A DNA stretch of 64,000 nt from Setophaga petechia (taxonomy: Eukaryota; Chordata; Aves; Passeriformes; Parulidae). The stretch is taken from positions 6,441,501-6,505,500 of the forward strand of contig JANCRA010000011.1 in the NCBI GenBank assembly GCA_024362935.1, in the 5' to 3' direction. Each line of letters starts with the position of its first letter. Positions within the stretch are counted from its first letter, which is position 1. Below are positions 26,101 through 40,400 of the stretch, piece by piece. Both the position numbers and the translations under genes were made by a program. The notes beneath the pieces were generated by a model. That model ran no database searches. It saw only the letters and a program-made list of their open reading frames with translations, and was not told the DNA's origin.

Positions 26101-29100
26101 TCTACACTTTCTCACTGCTCTATATTCATCATGACAATGATAGAAGGTCCTTTGCTTATCACACTTACCTCTATTAAAGACATAAAAGATGTATGTTGTC
26201 TAAGGCAGTGTAGGTGACTTTTGTGAATTACTGAAACACATAAATTCTATTTGTTAGAATGGCTAAGGTCAGTTTGTTTGTGATATGTGGAGACAATTTA
26301 TCACTATATTTCTGAACTTTATATTAATATATATTAACTCACTATTTATTATTCTTGATATCCCTGGTATATATTTAATTTTGGCCTTTAATAAATTAAA
26401 TAAGCTTACTATATTTATCAATGCGTATTTGTCAGTAATGGAAATGTTCTGGACAGTATTTGCTCACATCCTGCTTCAGCATTACAATCTACAGTGTGAG
26501 GGAAAAATTTCTGTGACACCTGGTAACTGGGCCCTAAGAACACCTCTCTGTGTATGAGATGAGTGCCCAAATCCAGAGAGAAAGATGTATAATAAGTCTA
26601 TAGGTCTTGTTCTGTGAGAAGCTGATAGAGAAAAACAAACATCCTGCTCTTGACACAACTGGTGATGTTTCCAAACAGGAAAATATATTACAATGCAAAA
26701 GGAAAACAATCTTCCTGTTGCCTGTTACATTTGCCATGAAGATAGCAAAAGGAGTTAAAGGAAACAGGAATGCAGTCCAAAAGAAAAAAAAAAAGATTTA
26801 TGAAGGTGAATGTGAATCACATCACACAGACACATTTTTCAGTCCAACCACCTCCACCTCCTTGCTGAAAATGACTAATCATTGTCATGGTTTAGGCAAT
26901 TTAAAGCTAAAGTACAAGAATCTTATGGAAGGAATAGAGACAATAACTGCTTTGACACAAATCAGATCTCCCACTGATCATGAAGAAAGTGATCAAAGAG
27001 ATTGTGGTCTTTGTGACCATGAGAGTACTGCAGGGTGGACAAGGAAGAAGGCTGCAACAAATGCAGAGGAGAAGATTTGCAGATCACTTCTGCCTGGAGA
27101 GTGATGGGTGTAAAAGGCAAATAATTCTGGGTCTGCAGTACCCATTGCAGGATTGGCATTGGGTGCTGAGTTTAGGGAGCCCTTACTGAGAATCATTTCC
27201 ATGGAGGAACTAAGATAAACCCCATTTCCTTCCTCTTTATATCATCTTTTCCTTTCTTATATCAGATTCAATTTCCCACAATAGTTTCAATATTTCTTCT
27301 CCAATTACTGGGTTTTGTCATTCCTTCTCATCCCCTTTCCCTCTTCTGAGGATGTTTTCACATTATTGTGATTCTATACAATTCTGCGTTTTCTTCTTCT
27401 TTCGAAGTATTGCCTCTTCCACTTTCCATCATATTTGTCCATCCAAACTAATTTTCATAGGCATAGTCTAAAAGTCATTGCATTTTTACTCACTTTACTT
27501 GTCAGCTTTCCTCCTGAATTTCAACTGCACATGCCAGCTACACAAATTTTGCTGTAATGAAAATAATTACTGGTGATTACCGATTGCTAGGTATCAGAAT
27601 ACAGATTTATTATCACCTCAAGCAACCTTGAAACATATTATGCCTCTTCCATTTTAATTCTTTAAAATGTAATGTACATGCTATCGAAAAAAAAAATTCT
27701 GTTTGCAGGCAACCTTTTTCCTCTCTTTTAAATTTTTTTTTTTACTTTTATTGCACCACAACTAAAGAAGAAATAAAGAGATCAAATATACTTGACTGGA
27801 CTTCCAAAATGATACAAAGTGATATAAAACCAATTTTTAAAGTATTTAAACCCATCCCAAGGATCCCAAAGTCATTATTTGGACCAAATGAAATATTATG
27901 AGACTTTGAGACTTTGAAATCTCAGCAGAAGTATTTAGATACAGAGGGACATGGAACAAGAACCATAGCTTCTAATGACCAGAGCTGAAACAAGCTTCTC
28001 TCCTTTAGAAACAACTTATTTCAAATCAATTACAAACATTTACTCACAGCTTAGAAAACAGCAATTTTCACAGAGAATGGAGGACAGCCTTGTCTTTTAC
28101 ATCAATCAGACCATATTTCCTCAATATCTAAAAAAATCACAGCAAGCAGAAAGCAGCATGCAGACGTGGTGCTCTCAAATGCAGAGTGAGCATACAGCAT
28201 AGATTCCTGAGGAAATCAGATGTCCAAATCAAAGGGATGGTATTAATTCAGACCAGTTTAAACATGGCAATATCATTGATATTTGAATTTGAAACCACAG
28301 ACCTTTATTCTAATGTAGCAATTTTTTGTTCTGTGAAATCAATACTTCCTCATACACCATCATTTGAATAACTGAAACTTGTTCATGCCAATAAATGTAG
28401 ACAAGGGGAGATAAGACTTAGAAATAGATGCCTCCTTGTAGTATTGGAAAGTAATTATATTTTAGCTTGCTTTTTCAGTAGTGCAATCACTGTTTTTGTT
28501 TTTTGACATATTCTGGCAACTTAAATTTTGCCATAATCCTTCTATCTATAACTTCCTTGTTGGGGCAACTATTAATGAGTGCTCTTCTTAGGACTTTTGA
28601 AGTAAGTGCTTTTTGCTATCTAGAATAACCTGACTTTCTTCACAGGGAAGACCCAAATCTTATGGAGATTTTAGTCATTCTGAACATCTAGGAGCTACTG
28701 AATGCTTCTGCCTCACCTTCACTTAAAGTCTTTATGGATCATTTCAGTGTACAATTCTCCCCAGAGTTTAATAGTCCCTTTTTTTTAGGGACAAATATCC
28801 CATTGGGTTTAGGAAGGTTCTTTCACAAAAATGTTTATGAAGATTAACAATTTACATGCTCAACTACTACATTTATGTTAAAAATGTCTTTTTGAAAGAA
28901 GTTTTCCCTTCTCTTTTCCCTTTATAATATGTTACCTGAAAACATATCAGTTTAACAGCTTATCTATCTAATTATTGTTAAGCCTCTTAAATCTTAATAA
29001 AGAATGCTCTTAATGTAACATTTAGCCTCAGAAAATATTTTTGTAATTTATAACTCATGATATGACGCTGAAGACTTTTATAGCTGATTTATATCTAGCA

Positions 29101-32100
29101 TAGTACTATGTATAAAAATGTGAAGACAGATGTGTATGAAAGAAATTGAATGTTGAATGTATTTTATTTCTACAGAATTTCTTGATAATACTGACATTGC
29201 AAGGCTAGTTTAGAAGAAAATAAACCTAACAGAGCAGTGCAGAAACTTGAAACAGCAAAAAAGAATAATCCATGAGAGTGACTCAGCTGCAGAAGCTGTC
29301 CATGAAAGGACTGCCATTAACAGCTGTGGCACTGCACTACAACAAAACTTCATGTACTGCTACTGGGAGTAAAACCTGTAGAAATTTGAAAGGAATTACT
29401 TCCACAAAATTCTATGGAATCATAAGGAATCACCTCCCCAAATTTCTGAAATTATACCAAAATGAAAGCTCTTTAAAAGAGATTTAGGAAAAGCCGGTAA
29501 GAAAAATAGAGTGATATAGAACAAAAAGTCCAATTTTTGTACTGAAAGGAAAATGTTCTGCTTTGCTAAAATTCAACCAATACAGATTTTGAAAATCTGT
29601 CCATGTAGGCAATAAAATGTTACCACTTTGAATGCAGAATTAGATGTTATTAAAAAAAAATACACAGAGTAGGAGCAACAGAATCCCAAGAAGATTTATT
29701 TTCTGCGCATATGAGAGTAACAACTGAAATAATCTGAAAAAATATGAGAGAAAATAAACCATTCTATACATTACTTGGAATATTTGTCATATTATTAAGC
29801 ACATAACCTGTACTTCCTCTGCTCTCAAGAATTTATAATTGAGTGTACTGTTTTAACCTTTTTTTTTTAAGAAACTCTTAAGGCAATTCTAGGTATAAGT
29901 AAAAGTAACAAAAGAAAATTCATCAATTTCTGTCTTCTAAAGCATTTTTGATTGAAGAATACCAGTTAAAAAATTCAGATTATTGATTTTTTTAACATAA
30001 TTTTGATTATAATGGATTCCTAAGAAAGCCAAAAAAATTAGCATGCAACTTGAAACTGTAACTGTAAAAAAATGAGGAAAAATTAGAATTAATTTAGGAA
30101 GACTTCATTTTAATAATAAGTATGCAAGGACTTTCTTAGCTAAATGTTATGCAGGGACAGGTAATAATTATTCTGAAGCCTCAATGTGTCGTAAATCTTC
30201 ACCTCCTTGGAAAAATAGAGGACCAATTGGAGAAAACACAAAAGTAGGGAATTATCTTCCTCTGAATTATACTCTGAGGGCATCATAATTTGTAATACTG
30301 TCCATATCTTCTGGTAAGTGAAGGCCTATGCAGAAAAAAGTTATTAAATACTATGAACCATATATATAAGTTTCCAGTCTCTGAGGCAGAGATTTCCTAC
30401 CTCTTTGAGCCAAACTAGTTACAATGAATCCCAGTAAATTAAAAATATTTAATGGTCACTATGCAAGCAAGCTTCACTGCATGACAAATGTGTACCTCCT
30501 AAAATCACAGTCTTTATAATGTTTCTGACAGTGCAGTTGTTGTTATATAATTCTTGTTCTTCTTATTATTGATTACTTTGTTCCTGATGCCATAACAAAA
30601 ATCTGTAAAGCTTAACAATAGATGAATGAACATGGCATTACAGATTAGGAATTTAATAGTTTATAATACTAATATAAACACATTGTTAAAATACTTCCAC
30701 CAGGATTCTATTCAAAATCTATAATTTTGTGAATAAAAGCAGTTATTTTAGTCCTGATACTTTTTTTGAGTCTAACAACTTCAGTTTAAAAGACAATATA
30801 TGTAAAAATGCTCTTATTTCTTTGTTTGAAATATGACAAAGATCATTAAGGTCCTAATGAGTTGTGTTTTAATTAAGTTCAAAAATGCAATCAGAAAAGA
30901 TACTATTGGGTGAAATTTAACCTATATATAATCCCACTTCCTTCAAATGAATGTCAGCTGCTTGCACGAGATCTTCTTGTGGGGTGAAAACAGATACTGC
31001 TGGTAAGAGAGAAAAAAAATTCCTTAATATCCAGAAATTATGGCCATGAGATCTGTTGATCACATGGGTAAACACTTTGTTAAATAAATAGGATTTTTTT
31101 TTAGGTTGCATTTTTGACAACTCATTTGTACATAACCTAAAGAGTTTTGTGAATACCCATTTATCAATTTAAGGGGAAAATTTCTTCTTAATTTCAGACA
31201 CAGAATGTCAGCTCCATCCTGATGGATCTATGATATCTCCAAAATTCGGTGTAATATTAAATAGCTTTATAATTCCCAAATATTCCCTACGCTCTTCAGA
31301 ATTCCAAAATGGCAGCCAGCCAATCTGTTGGAAAATGCAATGCTACTCAAAATGTTCCTGATCTATCACAACAAAGTGTTGCACTGTCTGCTCTTAAATT
31401 ATATGGCAATGGAGCAGACTAAAATTGTATTTAAAAAAAAAGAAAAAAATCAAAAATAAGAATAAATTTTAATTTTGATTTCCTATGGGTGACATAAAAG
31501 TTCTTGAGTTACATATTGTGGAAATGGCATGGAATCTCAATTTAGTACATGTGAATTGGAAAAAAACAATGTATTAAGCTTAGCTGATAATTTAGGCAGT
31601 AAATGTGAATTCCTCATTTTTAAATTGAGTTTATCAACAGTAGAGACCTTTAACATCTTATTTCCAGACAAACAACACTGTGAATAGGGAAAATGTTAAA
31701 ATGAAGAAACATGTGAAAAGCATACCTGTCCATAAATCTCTCTTTTCATTGATCAGAATATGTGTGACATAGCATCTCCCCTTTACTTTAGACAAGAATT
31801 TCCCTTATGTTGTGTGTCATTAATATGCACATCTCCAGAGATGTATTTCCAAACTGGTTATCCAAATTTATCTTGCTACTTCTGGGTCTTACAACAAGCA
31901 TTTTTTAATCTGCTCTTCTACCATATCAATAAAGATAGTTGTCTGACAAAAATTAGAAAAATTTCCATTTTTTATTTTGTTTGACCTCATTTACACAACA
32001 ATCTGAGCTCTCAGAAAGTTATGATAATAAGCAGAAGTATTTGTATCAGGGTAGGTTCTAAGGTTTTTCAGCCTCTGGGGCATTTTCCTTGTGCAGGCAC

Positions 32101-33520
32101 GATATATCCCTGAGGCAGCTCATGGTCCTTGCTCCTGCCTCTTACAGCCCAGGCTGGAACTGTTAGCTCCAGCATCTGCTCAGGGCAGGGGAAAAGTCAA
32201 CACAGGAAGATGTCACCTAAGGTTATAAATTTCTGGTGGAGATGAATCTCACTAATCCCAAGATATGAGCCACACCACATTGTCCTTTTCTTCAAATTTC
32301 CCCTCCTTCTATTTTTTCACTTTTTCTTCATACCGTCCCATTCTTCTGTATTTAGAGCCAGACAGCAGTCAAATTTTCTGTTGCACAGGAAATTCCAACA
32401 TTTTAAAACTTGTTTTTCTTCTGTATTAGACATCACGTCATTTCATATTAAGCATTAACACTACTGGCATGTCATATTATATTAGGGTATGATACATAAG
32501 TAAAATATTATATTTAATTTGCAGCATTATTTTGATTATGTAAGACTGCTTTTTATATATTGTTTATTCTACTTTTATTTTACTTTAATACCAGATGCTT
32601 TTTCATTGTCATGCTCGGTATCAAATATGCCTCATTTCAAGAAATGTATAATACACCATATTAAAAAATGTCGTATCTTATTATCTTCTCCTAATTAGAG
32701 TAAAAGGTTTCAACTGACATTGCTGAAGTGTGACACATGCTAATCGCAAATCAACCGAGAGCTCATTGGAAGGAGTTCTAATTTAATCTGTTCGTTGGCT
32801 TGATCTTTGTTAAAAAAAAAAAAAAAAGTACAAACATTCTTTGAGCATGAAGATTTAGAATTATTACATAACATAAAAGAGAGCCTTTATTCATTAAAAG
32901 TCCAAATTTTGTTTTCTAAACCATGACATAATCCCTGTTAAAAGAAAAGGACACAGACCCAATGTTATGCACTGACCACCATGAATGTTGCTTATATGCA
33001 CATACTGTTTGTGGGACATCACTTAATAGAAATTGTAGGTTTGACCACTGCAGACCTTCTTACAGAGACACCTATTTGTAACTTAGAAGGTGGTCACATG
33101 GAAGCATGGGGAGGAAGCAGTGTGCATTAGCAGGAACACCAGTAAAGTGCTGATATTCGAAATATACCTCCTGGTTTTTTTTGTCTTCCAGAGAAAAATG
33201 AGGACTGAAACTAGCCATTACTATTCTAAACTTTACAAATTTTGTAAAAGCAAAGGTAATTAATTAATGAAAAAACAAAAACCAGAAATGTCCTTGCATG
33301 TGGTATGGGCAGGGCATGGACAAGAGTTATCCAGAGGAAAATGAAAGTATTGACATGATTGCTGATTACATTCTTCCAGGAAGATAGGGGACATTTAGTC
33401 CAGGAAACTACCTATTGGCAAGATATATAAATTTTTTCTTTTTAAGCAACTCCAAGCAATGTGATTATGACAAAAGAAAACCATGGGAAACTGTATAAGA
33501 AATGTTTTCCTCATCTATTC
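23182..33520. other. AT-rich low-copy DNA without a recognised gene
   Basis: Nothing convincing is present. A 165-codon plus-strand frame at 26,607-27,104 shows no domain and has a poly-Lys run from an A-tract, so I treat it as chance. A GC-richer patch at about 32,050-32,240 belongs to no family I recognise. A balanced segment at about 32,670-32,811 (TAATTAG and several CpGs, ending in a poly-A run) looks like a conserved element. Confidence 0.5.
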
Positions 33521-33767
33521 ATATCCTCTTGTCCTTGCTCTCCTTACTCTGATTCAGCTTTTCCACAATGACAGGCAAGCCACGCTTTCATACAGTGATA
33601 AACAATATGACAGCTTTGAAATTCACAGTGATGTTCTGCAGGGATATAGTTTGATGACAACTGTCTTTGGTAGAGCCTTTTCACTGCTGCTTTGTCATTC
33701 TCTCTTACCCAGCATGTAAGGTGTATATATTTCCATACAGAGTCAGATGGAAGATTTGTCAGCATTT
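33521..33767 (+). pseudogene. Decayed non-LTR reverse-transcriptase fragment
   Basis: In the frame from 33,483 the residues LTLIQLFHND, then SFEIHS, then DVLQGYSLMTTVF and AFSLLL follow the order of the palm-domain block common in non-LTR retrotransposon reverse transcriptases (family pattern: a FHD/FHN helix, then a GVxQGCxLxPTLF block, then FSLLL). After a frameshift near 33,700 the plus strand continues as IYFHTESDGRF (33,725-33,757), which fits the IYLxTRxDGxLF segment that follows in the same family. Key positions are already mutated (QGC has become QGY, PTLF has become TTVF), and the catalytic [FY]ADD box is not found downstream. It is an old dead insertion. It does not look like the CR1 copies elsewhere in the window, and I cannot place it in a clade. 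Confidence 0.55.
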
Positions 33768-35311
33768 AAGGAGAGATGAATAGCATTGTCTTAAGGGAAA
33801 AAAGCCCCTACACATTCATAGTAAAATGCTAAAAATGCCAATCTAGAGATAAAAAAGGACAGAACACTGAAGGTAAATAGAAGAAATTAATGTTTAGCTC
33901 TTAGTTTACAATAAATTAAAGAAAGATGCTTTTCAGGTTGTTAAATAATGAAATTTACACTAGACTTGGCAAAGCTAGACTTAAATCTAAGATATGTTTA
34001 TTTTAGTGCTCCATTTCCAACAGAGGATGATATCAGACTTTATATTTTTATCTCTTTCAGGAAGAGATGTTTAGGCCTCATATATACTAAGGGTAATTTT
34101 GAAATAAGGTAAGTCAAAGATGTTTCCTGAACATGAAGAGAGTTAACAATAAGGGGGTGCAACCCTGTCATGTTACCTGAAGACATTTTCCTCCTTGGTG
34201 AAGGGGAAAATGCAGCAGAAGTTTATGTCTTCCTAGGAAGACAAGGAAACATCAAACACTTACTTTTCCATCAAAACCAGAATATTTAATGGAGAATCTA
34301 TTGACTTGAAAGAAAAATGTTGTTGTTTGTTAGATTTTCCATTAACCTAAGGTCTGTACCCAGAAAATCTGACATTCTGGGTCAGGAAACTCACTTTCTG
34401 TGAAGAAAAATCTCTGTTAAAATTAGCAAAGTTTAACAAGAAAACATCATTCCATTTCAGAAATTATACAATAAACATAGCTTTTAAAGACTGGTATTTT
34501 TCTGACCTTCTTATAATTTTACCCAGAACAAATACCTCAACTTGAGTAAAGTTTCAATAGGAAAAATTTAGAGAGTAATAAATGATAAATGTAAGAGAGG
34601 TTCAGACTAAGAGATGTTCCTAAAGCAGTTATGTAATGAAACAAATTAAATGAAACATTACAATTCAAAGCCAGTCAACCTGTATGAAATGCTCTTGACA
34701 ACTTTTGCTACATGGCATTTAAATGACTCACTGTCTCAGCATCCTTGGAAAGCAGTCTGCCACTTCTTACATAGAGATTGAAGAAAGTGCACATTATTTA
34801 TATGTACCTTATTCCTTACACTTTTCACTCATAAAAGACAGCCACCACTCCATAAATACATGAATGCGACCCGGAAAATTCCAAGAAAGATAGGCAAGCA
34901 CATGGTCTACCATTATTTATGGGCTAACAGTATCAGCAAGACAGTTTGTAGGACTATGTGGGATGAAATAATGTATTTCTGGATAGGGAGACAGCACTAA
35001 GGATGTGTATGCCTACCAACACTCAGGTTTCCTAGTACTGTACCACTGAGAAGAAGGTTTCCTGCTCTCTGGGAAGGAAAATGGCATGCCGTCTCTATGG
35101 CAAGCCTATAAAATTGCTGAGGAATCCAATGCTACACAAGTAATCAGCTCTGTGCTGTGTGTAAGGCAATGAGCAAAAGGCCATGCAATTGTGGAAGCAG
35201 ATTCCCAAGGGCACTCCTCTGGCTAGCAACATTCTCCTGCATCTTCCTCTTCTAAAAAAGTCCAAATTACAAACTTTTTTTTGCTTTCGTGAGACTGCAG
35301 AAGATGTTATT

Positions 35312-35370
35312 CTGGACCAGACTGAAAGTCCACCTAGTTCAGATCCTGTCTTTGACACTGTCTGACTTGG
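35312..35370 (+). repeat. possible ancient SINE/LINE remnant
   Basis: The order GGACCAGACTGAAAGTCC, CACCTAGTTCAG, ATCCTGTCTTTGACACTG resembles a worn element widespread in sauropsid genomes. The match is short and made from memory, so both family and edges are uncertain. Confidence 0.3.
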
Positions 35371-37436
35371 GAGGCTTCTTTGTCCTTTCATCCTGATCAG
35401 AGCCATGTTTTGTAATTTATTGCACACAATTCTGTTCCTAAGGTTTCTCTTCACAGCATAATGTGATCCTTAGCCAGGGAGAAAGTTTTGATAATTCCAT
35501 TATTTTGTCCAGTGAGAGGGTGTTTCAGACAGAAGAGACTGCTGAGCTTTCTGGCTGACTGTCCTTGAGCCTTCCTGTCAGAAGACGTTCCTCAATATTT
35601 CATATTTACTAGTTCAGTGGACCTATTTTTTTTCCAGGAAATACTATATATACTTAATGGAAGTCTGATATGCCTGATTTAAACCCACCTCAAGGATTTT
35701 TTTGTCAGCACTAGTATCTTTCAGCCAATAAATGGATGATGCTGTTGTTCCTTAATCAGCCATGAGGTGGCTGTTAAGTTTTCCATAACAAATTTCATTC
35801 AAGGCATGCCTGCCCATCACAGTGTAAGGACTTAATGGTGTTTCTGTCACAATCTATGTGAAAATTGATGCTGCCTTCAGCTTGTGCAGGATCAGCACTG
35901 AAGAGCATGGAGCTACTCAAGGCTGTGAAGTGACAAGAAGTTGCAGGCAAGTGCAGGGTAGGTATAGCAGGGAAAATTGTTCCATTAAGATCATATCTCA
36001 CGACGTTTTTGCTTTTATTAGTTAAAATTTGAAACAGTATATTAAGAGGTAACTGGAAATGTTAAATATTCTTGTATCCTCTTGATTAGTTTATTTGGGG
36101 GATTTAGGTGTCTGGTTTTGTTGTTTTTTTTTTTTTTAATAATTGTCACTTTGCTGTTTTTTCACACTAGTAGCCACAACTGTACAAGCTACAGCTTTAA
36201 ATCTTCCCAGTTCTAACTGATTTAGTATATCTTGCAGTGTTGCCAAAAATATTCTTAGGAGTTATTTTGACAAAAAATTTCAAATTCCAAATTCCATTAT
36301 CCTACCATTGCCAAACACTAGGGCAAAATCAAAAAGTACTTATAGAAAACAAGGAAATTATTAGCAAAACATTTCTTTTTTTTTTTTTGTTACTTTCATG
36401 ACATAATATTACTGATCTAAAAAAATCTAGTAACAAAGATTGAAATAGAATTACTTCTTCTGAGACAGCAAATATGGTGAATAACCAAAAGGTTACCTGT
36501 TGTAGGACTACAGCATCCATTAGATGCCATTGTACTGGATTTATTTACACAGAATTTGTAATGGTCAGAATTGATGACCAAGGAGGTAATAAACTGCTTC
36601 AGAAAGTTTATATGTGAAAAATAATACTATTGTGAAGAATAAAACTGACAAAGGAATTCATTCAAATATGACCTGTAAAAGACTTGACTTGCTCATTCAC
36701 ACTTTGACATACAATATGTTGCTTTCCCAAAAAGTAAAAGACACTACCTTAATTATCAATAAGATGTGCAATTGTTCATTCCATTTAATTGAATCTTTAG
36801 TGTTAACATTCAGTTTAAACAGACATTTCTCTGGCTTCTGTTGTCTATTCTCATAAGTCAGACCTTTGTAAAAGTAGTAGAATTCAATACTACACAAAAA
36901 TACTTTTACATTAGTATTGGTAGCTTCTGAACTAATCCAGTAACGTTTCACAAAAAAATGTTTTAAGATTTTTTTACTGATAAAAAAATTTAGCAATAAA
37001 ATAAAATAAAAAAAACTTAAATAAATTCAGGCTTTGACAAGTTCAGATGAAGTTAAAACACTAGGATTGAATGTGCAGTAAGATTTAAGCCATAATACTA
37101 TTTACACTTAGAGACAATGTGAATAGTATTCATATAATATAGATATACAGCATTTTTAAAATATTTTATGTCATAACAAGCAACGACATTTTCCTACTGA
37201 GACATTTGCCTTGTCTAAAAGAAACTACATTTGTAAGGTTCAAAATAAAGTTATTAGAATAAAGGTAGCATAAAACAGTTTTTTAAAAAAAAAAAAATTC
37301 ATTTTCAGCGTTAAAAAACAGAAAACAAAGGTCCTCTTCTCAAATACTGTATCTTAATAAGAGATTAGAGTGTGTTTTCCCTTTTATGCATATTATGACC
37401 AAAATACTCCAAATGATGCTTAACAGTCATCATTTT

Positions 37437-37489
37437 ACATAGGTCAGTTTACATAAGTCAGTTTGACTTTATTACATAGGTCAGTTTCT
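37437..37489 (+). repeat. short imperfect tandem repeat
   Basis: ACATAGGTCAGTTT occurs at both ends and ACATAAGTCAGTTT in between. Three copies of a word of about 14 bp lie within 53 bp. Probably a local slippage product. Confidence 0.7.
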
Positions 37490-40400
37490 ATTCAAAGTGG
37501 ATTTTAATACATAACTGGAAGTCAAAATTTGTTTTTCAGTCACAGCTTGTTTCTAGGTGTAGAGAAAAACATTTTCTCACCATATGTATCAGTGTGACTC
37601 CTTTGTAAAGAGGAGAAGATAATTTTAAGTAGCATGAGATTGCCAGATAAATTACAGAAAATGTATCTCCTGTCATGGTTATTTCCTGACTGGTAAATAT
37701 TTATATAAGTCTTGAACTTGTGGACTGTAGACAATTAACACCTCTTTCCCTCAGAATTGCAATTCGTCTTTAGGGAAAGCACCTTTGCCAATATACATTA
37801 TAAAATAGATATTTCAGTACATTTTTTTATCTAGCCTAACATGTTAGGCACTGCTAATTTTTTTTCCTTTTTTCACCTAATTTTTGAAATTTGAGATGGT
37901 ATATTTTTCCTGTAGATGTGAGAAAAAAATTACAGCCTCAGCTGTTCACAGACAGATATTACTGTGTATTGGCTTATTTGCCTTGCTAGTACATAGAATA
38001 CCTGCCATAATTGAATTATTGGGTTATTTATTGTGGATACATAGCTGGTGTCAACTTTGATTTTTAGTACTTTTAACATGTACTTACATTCTTAAAGGAA
38101 ATGTTAAAGTTCTTGATTCTGTGGTCTGTATAGAGGTACAGAACTAAATATCCTTATGACTCAAACAAGGAACTAAGTCTTTTTACAGAAATATAAGATA
38201 CAGGTTGGTTTTTTCTTCTAAAACATGCACACTCACATGTGGCCATATGACAGATACATACACTCTTAAAAATAGATGCATTATTATAGAATTAGGTAAG
38301 AGTAATAAATATACAGCTGAGAAAAAGGACAACTATACATTGGATGTGAACAGTAAAAAAATAATTATTGGTAAAATAGAAGAATTTCTGACTAGGAAAT
38401 ACGCAAAAGTAAGACCTACATTTAGTTAATCTTCCTTTAATGCTTCAAATAAATTATTCATGTTCTTAAGCAACAAAATGTTGACTTTTTCTTATAATAC
38501 AATGTCAAGTTCACTTTGGGGTGAATTGTGGTGACAAACTATTTTCATTATTGAAGATTCACATATAATTCATATTTCTTCCTATATATTTCAAAGGAAT
38601 AAAAATCCACAGGAACATGAAACTAACACAAATTCCAAATACCTTTGCCAACATCTGACATTTCATCTTGAACACATTGCTTAAAATTGCTCATAACAAC
38701 TTCATTTTTTAATATTTTAATTAGACTTTAATTCCATGAGTAAAATTAATTACTGCATATACTATATTGATTAGTGCTCACAGACTTCCTATGTACTAGT
38801 TACATCAGCAGCTGGTTTTTATATCTGTGAAGTATTTCTATATATATTTATTCATGTAGGAAATTACTTAATTTCTTTTTTTTGCTGCTCTTGAGAAACA
38901 AAACCGTCACATTTTTTGTGTTAATGTCTTTTCAGGAAGAGAAATGGCAAACTACTGTCCTCCTGCAGTAAGAGAATTTGACAAATGTTTATGAGGATGA
39001 GTGATAATAAACAGCATGAATTTCAAATTAAATACTTTTCATTTGGTCATGAGATTAAACCTCTTTTCCAAAATGATAACAAAAACTCTGGATATGAATA
39101 CATTACACTGAAAACCCAGAAGTGACAAAAATGAAGGTGACATAATTTTTTGTCTTTGCATGAAAAAATACTGTTTTATACCCAACCAATCATTTAATCT
39201 ATGTGTTTTGCTACTAAAACTGTGCAACTTTGAAATAACTGTGACAAATGAGTTAGAAGACAGCTTCAGAAAAAGATCTGAGAGAATCTAAAGGTGGACA
39301 TTGCAGGGTTATGCATTTAGGTACCCATTTGTAAGAGCAGAAGAAAGAAAAGAGAGTCAAGTCACAAATGCACCTGGGTGTCACAGACTGGGAGCAAAAG
39401 GAGCCCTCTCACCAGGCTGGCATTCCCTTAGTCTGAAAGGAAAAATTGACATAAAAATTATTTCACCATAGCTTTTGGCATGTTAAAAGATTACCTACTT
39501 GCCACTACCTTTCTGCAGTACTATGCAGTCTCCATGCTGTCTTTTCTGTATTTCTGCTAGGCAATTCTATTGTGAAACTATTAAAAACATAAAGACAATA
39601 TTATATCAATCCCTGAATCTTTGTTCATAGTTCTGCTACAGTGTAAGTATTTCAGGGCCATAAAACATTTTATTCTTAAACTTGTGACTGAATAAGATCT
39701 CCTTCAGTTTTCAAGCAGTTTAGTGAATGCAACTCCTAATTGTGCATCTTATATCTTAATATTTGCAAAAGATGTGTATCCCACCCATAAAATAGGTTTT
39801 ATCTGTATGGGTTGGCAGTATGAGTTGCAGGCCTCAGAGTTTGGAAGAATGTTCAAAACATAATTGTCCAGGCTCCCTGTGCAAGTGTGTAGGGTCTGCT
39901 GGAGGGAAGACCTGAGGCTGTCCTCATGACCACTCAGCTCCATGTGCCCAGCTAGCCAGAAAATGTGCTATGGCTACAGAGAAATGGGATCTTTCACCAG
40001 GCAGTCTGCAGCAGGCCACCTGATCTCAACTAAACCTCTCTAGGATTAAATCCAGAGGCTGCTCACATAGACATGTCATCTCTGTACTATGAATGTCTTT
40101 CAATTTAACACACACAGACTGGTTTGCCAAAGGTTTTGAGTTTTTATGTTTCTTTACTGAGTTAGTGATAGGACTTTCAAGGGTCACCCCTCTGCAGCTA
40201 ATTGAACATCCTGATATTAAATTACACACATATGTAGACTCCTTAACCACCAGAATATGCTGCATCAAGAAAACAGGAATAAACTTCTTGGCAAAGCCAT
40301 TGGATTATTTTGAGTATATATAATTATTCCAAACTCTTGAAGTAAATGAATTTAGTTCATACCAGTTTTTGCAAAAAATATTCCTCCTTCCCTTACATGA

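Noticed and set aside
26607..27104. 165-codon plus-strand frame
   Set aside because: No recognisable domain, a poly-Lys run from an A-tract, and no supporting splice or promoter signals. Such a length is expected occasionally by chance in 47 kb.
32050..32240. GC-richer patch thought to be an LTR or CR1 piece
   Set aside because: No ordered match to either family could be traced.
35095..35454. 119-codon minus-strand frame
   Set aside because: It overlaps a probable old interspersed-repeat remnant and shows no protein family features.
39290..39420. Passage with faint CR1-like wording (GACTGGGAGCAAAAGG)
   Set aside because: Too short and diverged to assign.
40093..40323. 76-codon plus-strand frame with a segment that looked faintly like a viral polymerase
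   Set aside because: No ordered set of motifs could be found, so the resemblance is not usable.
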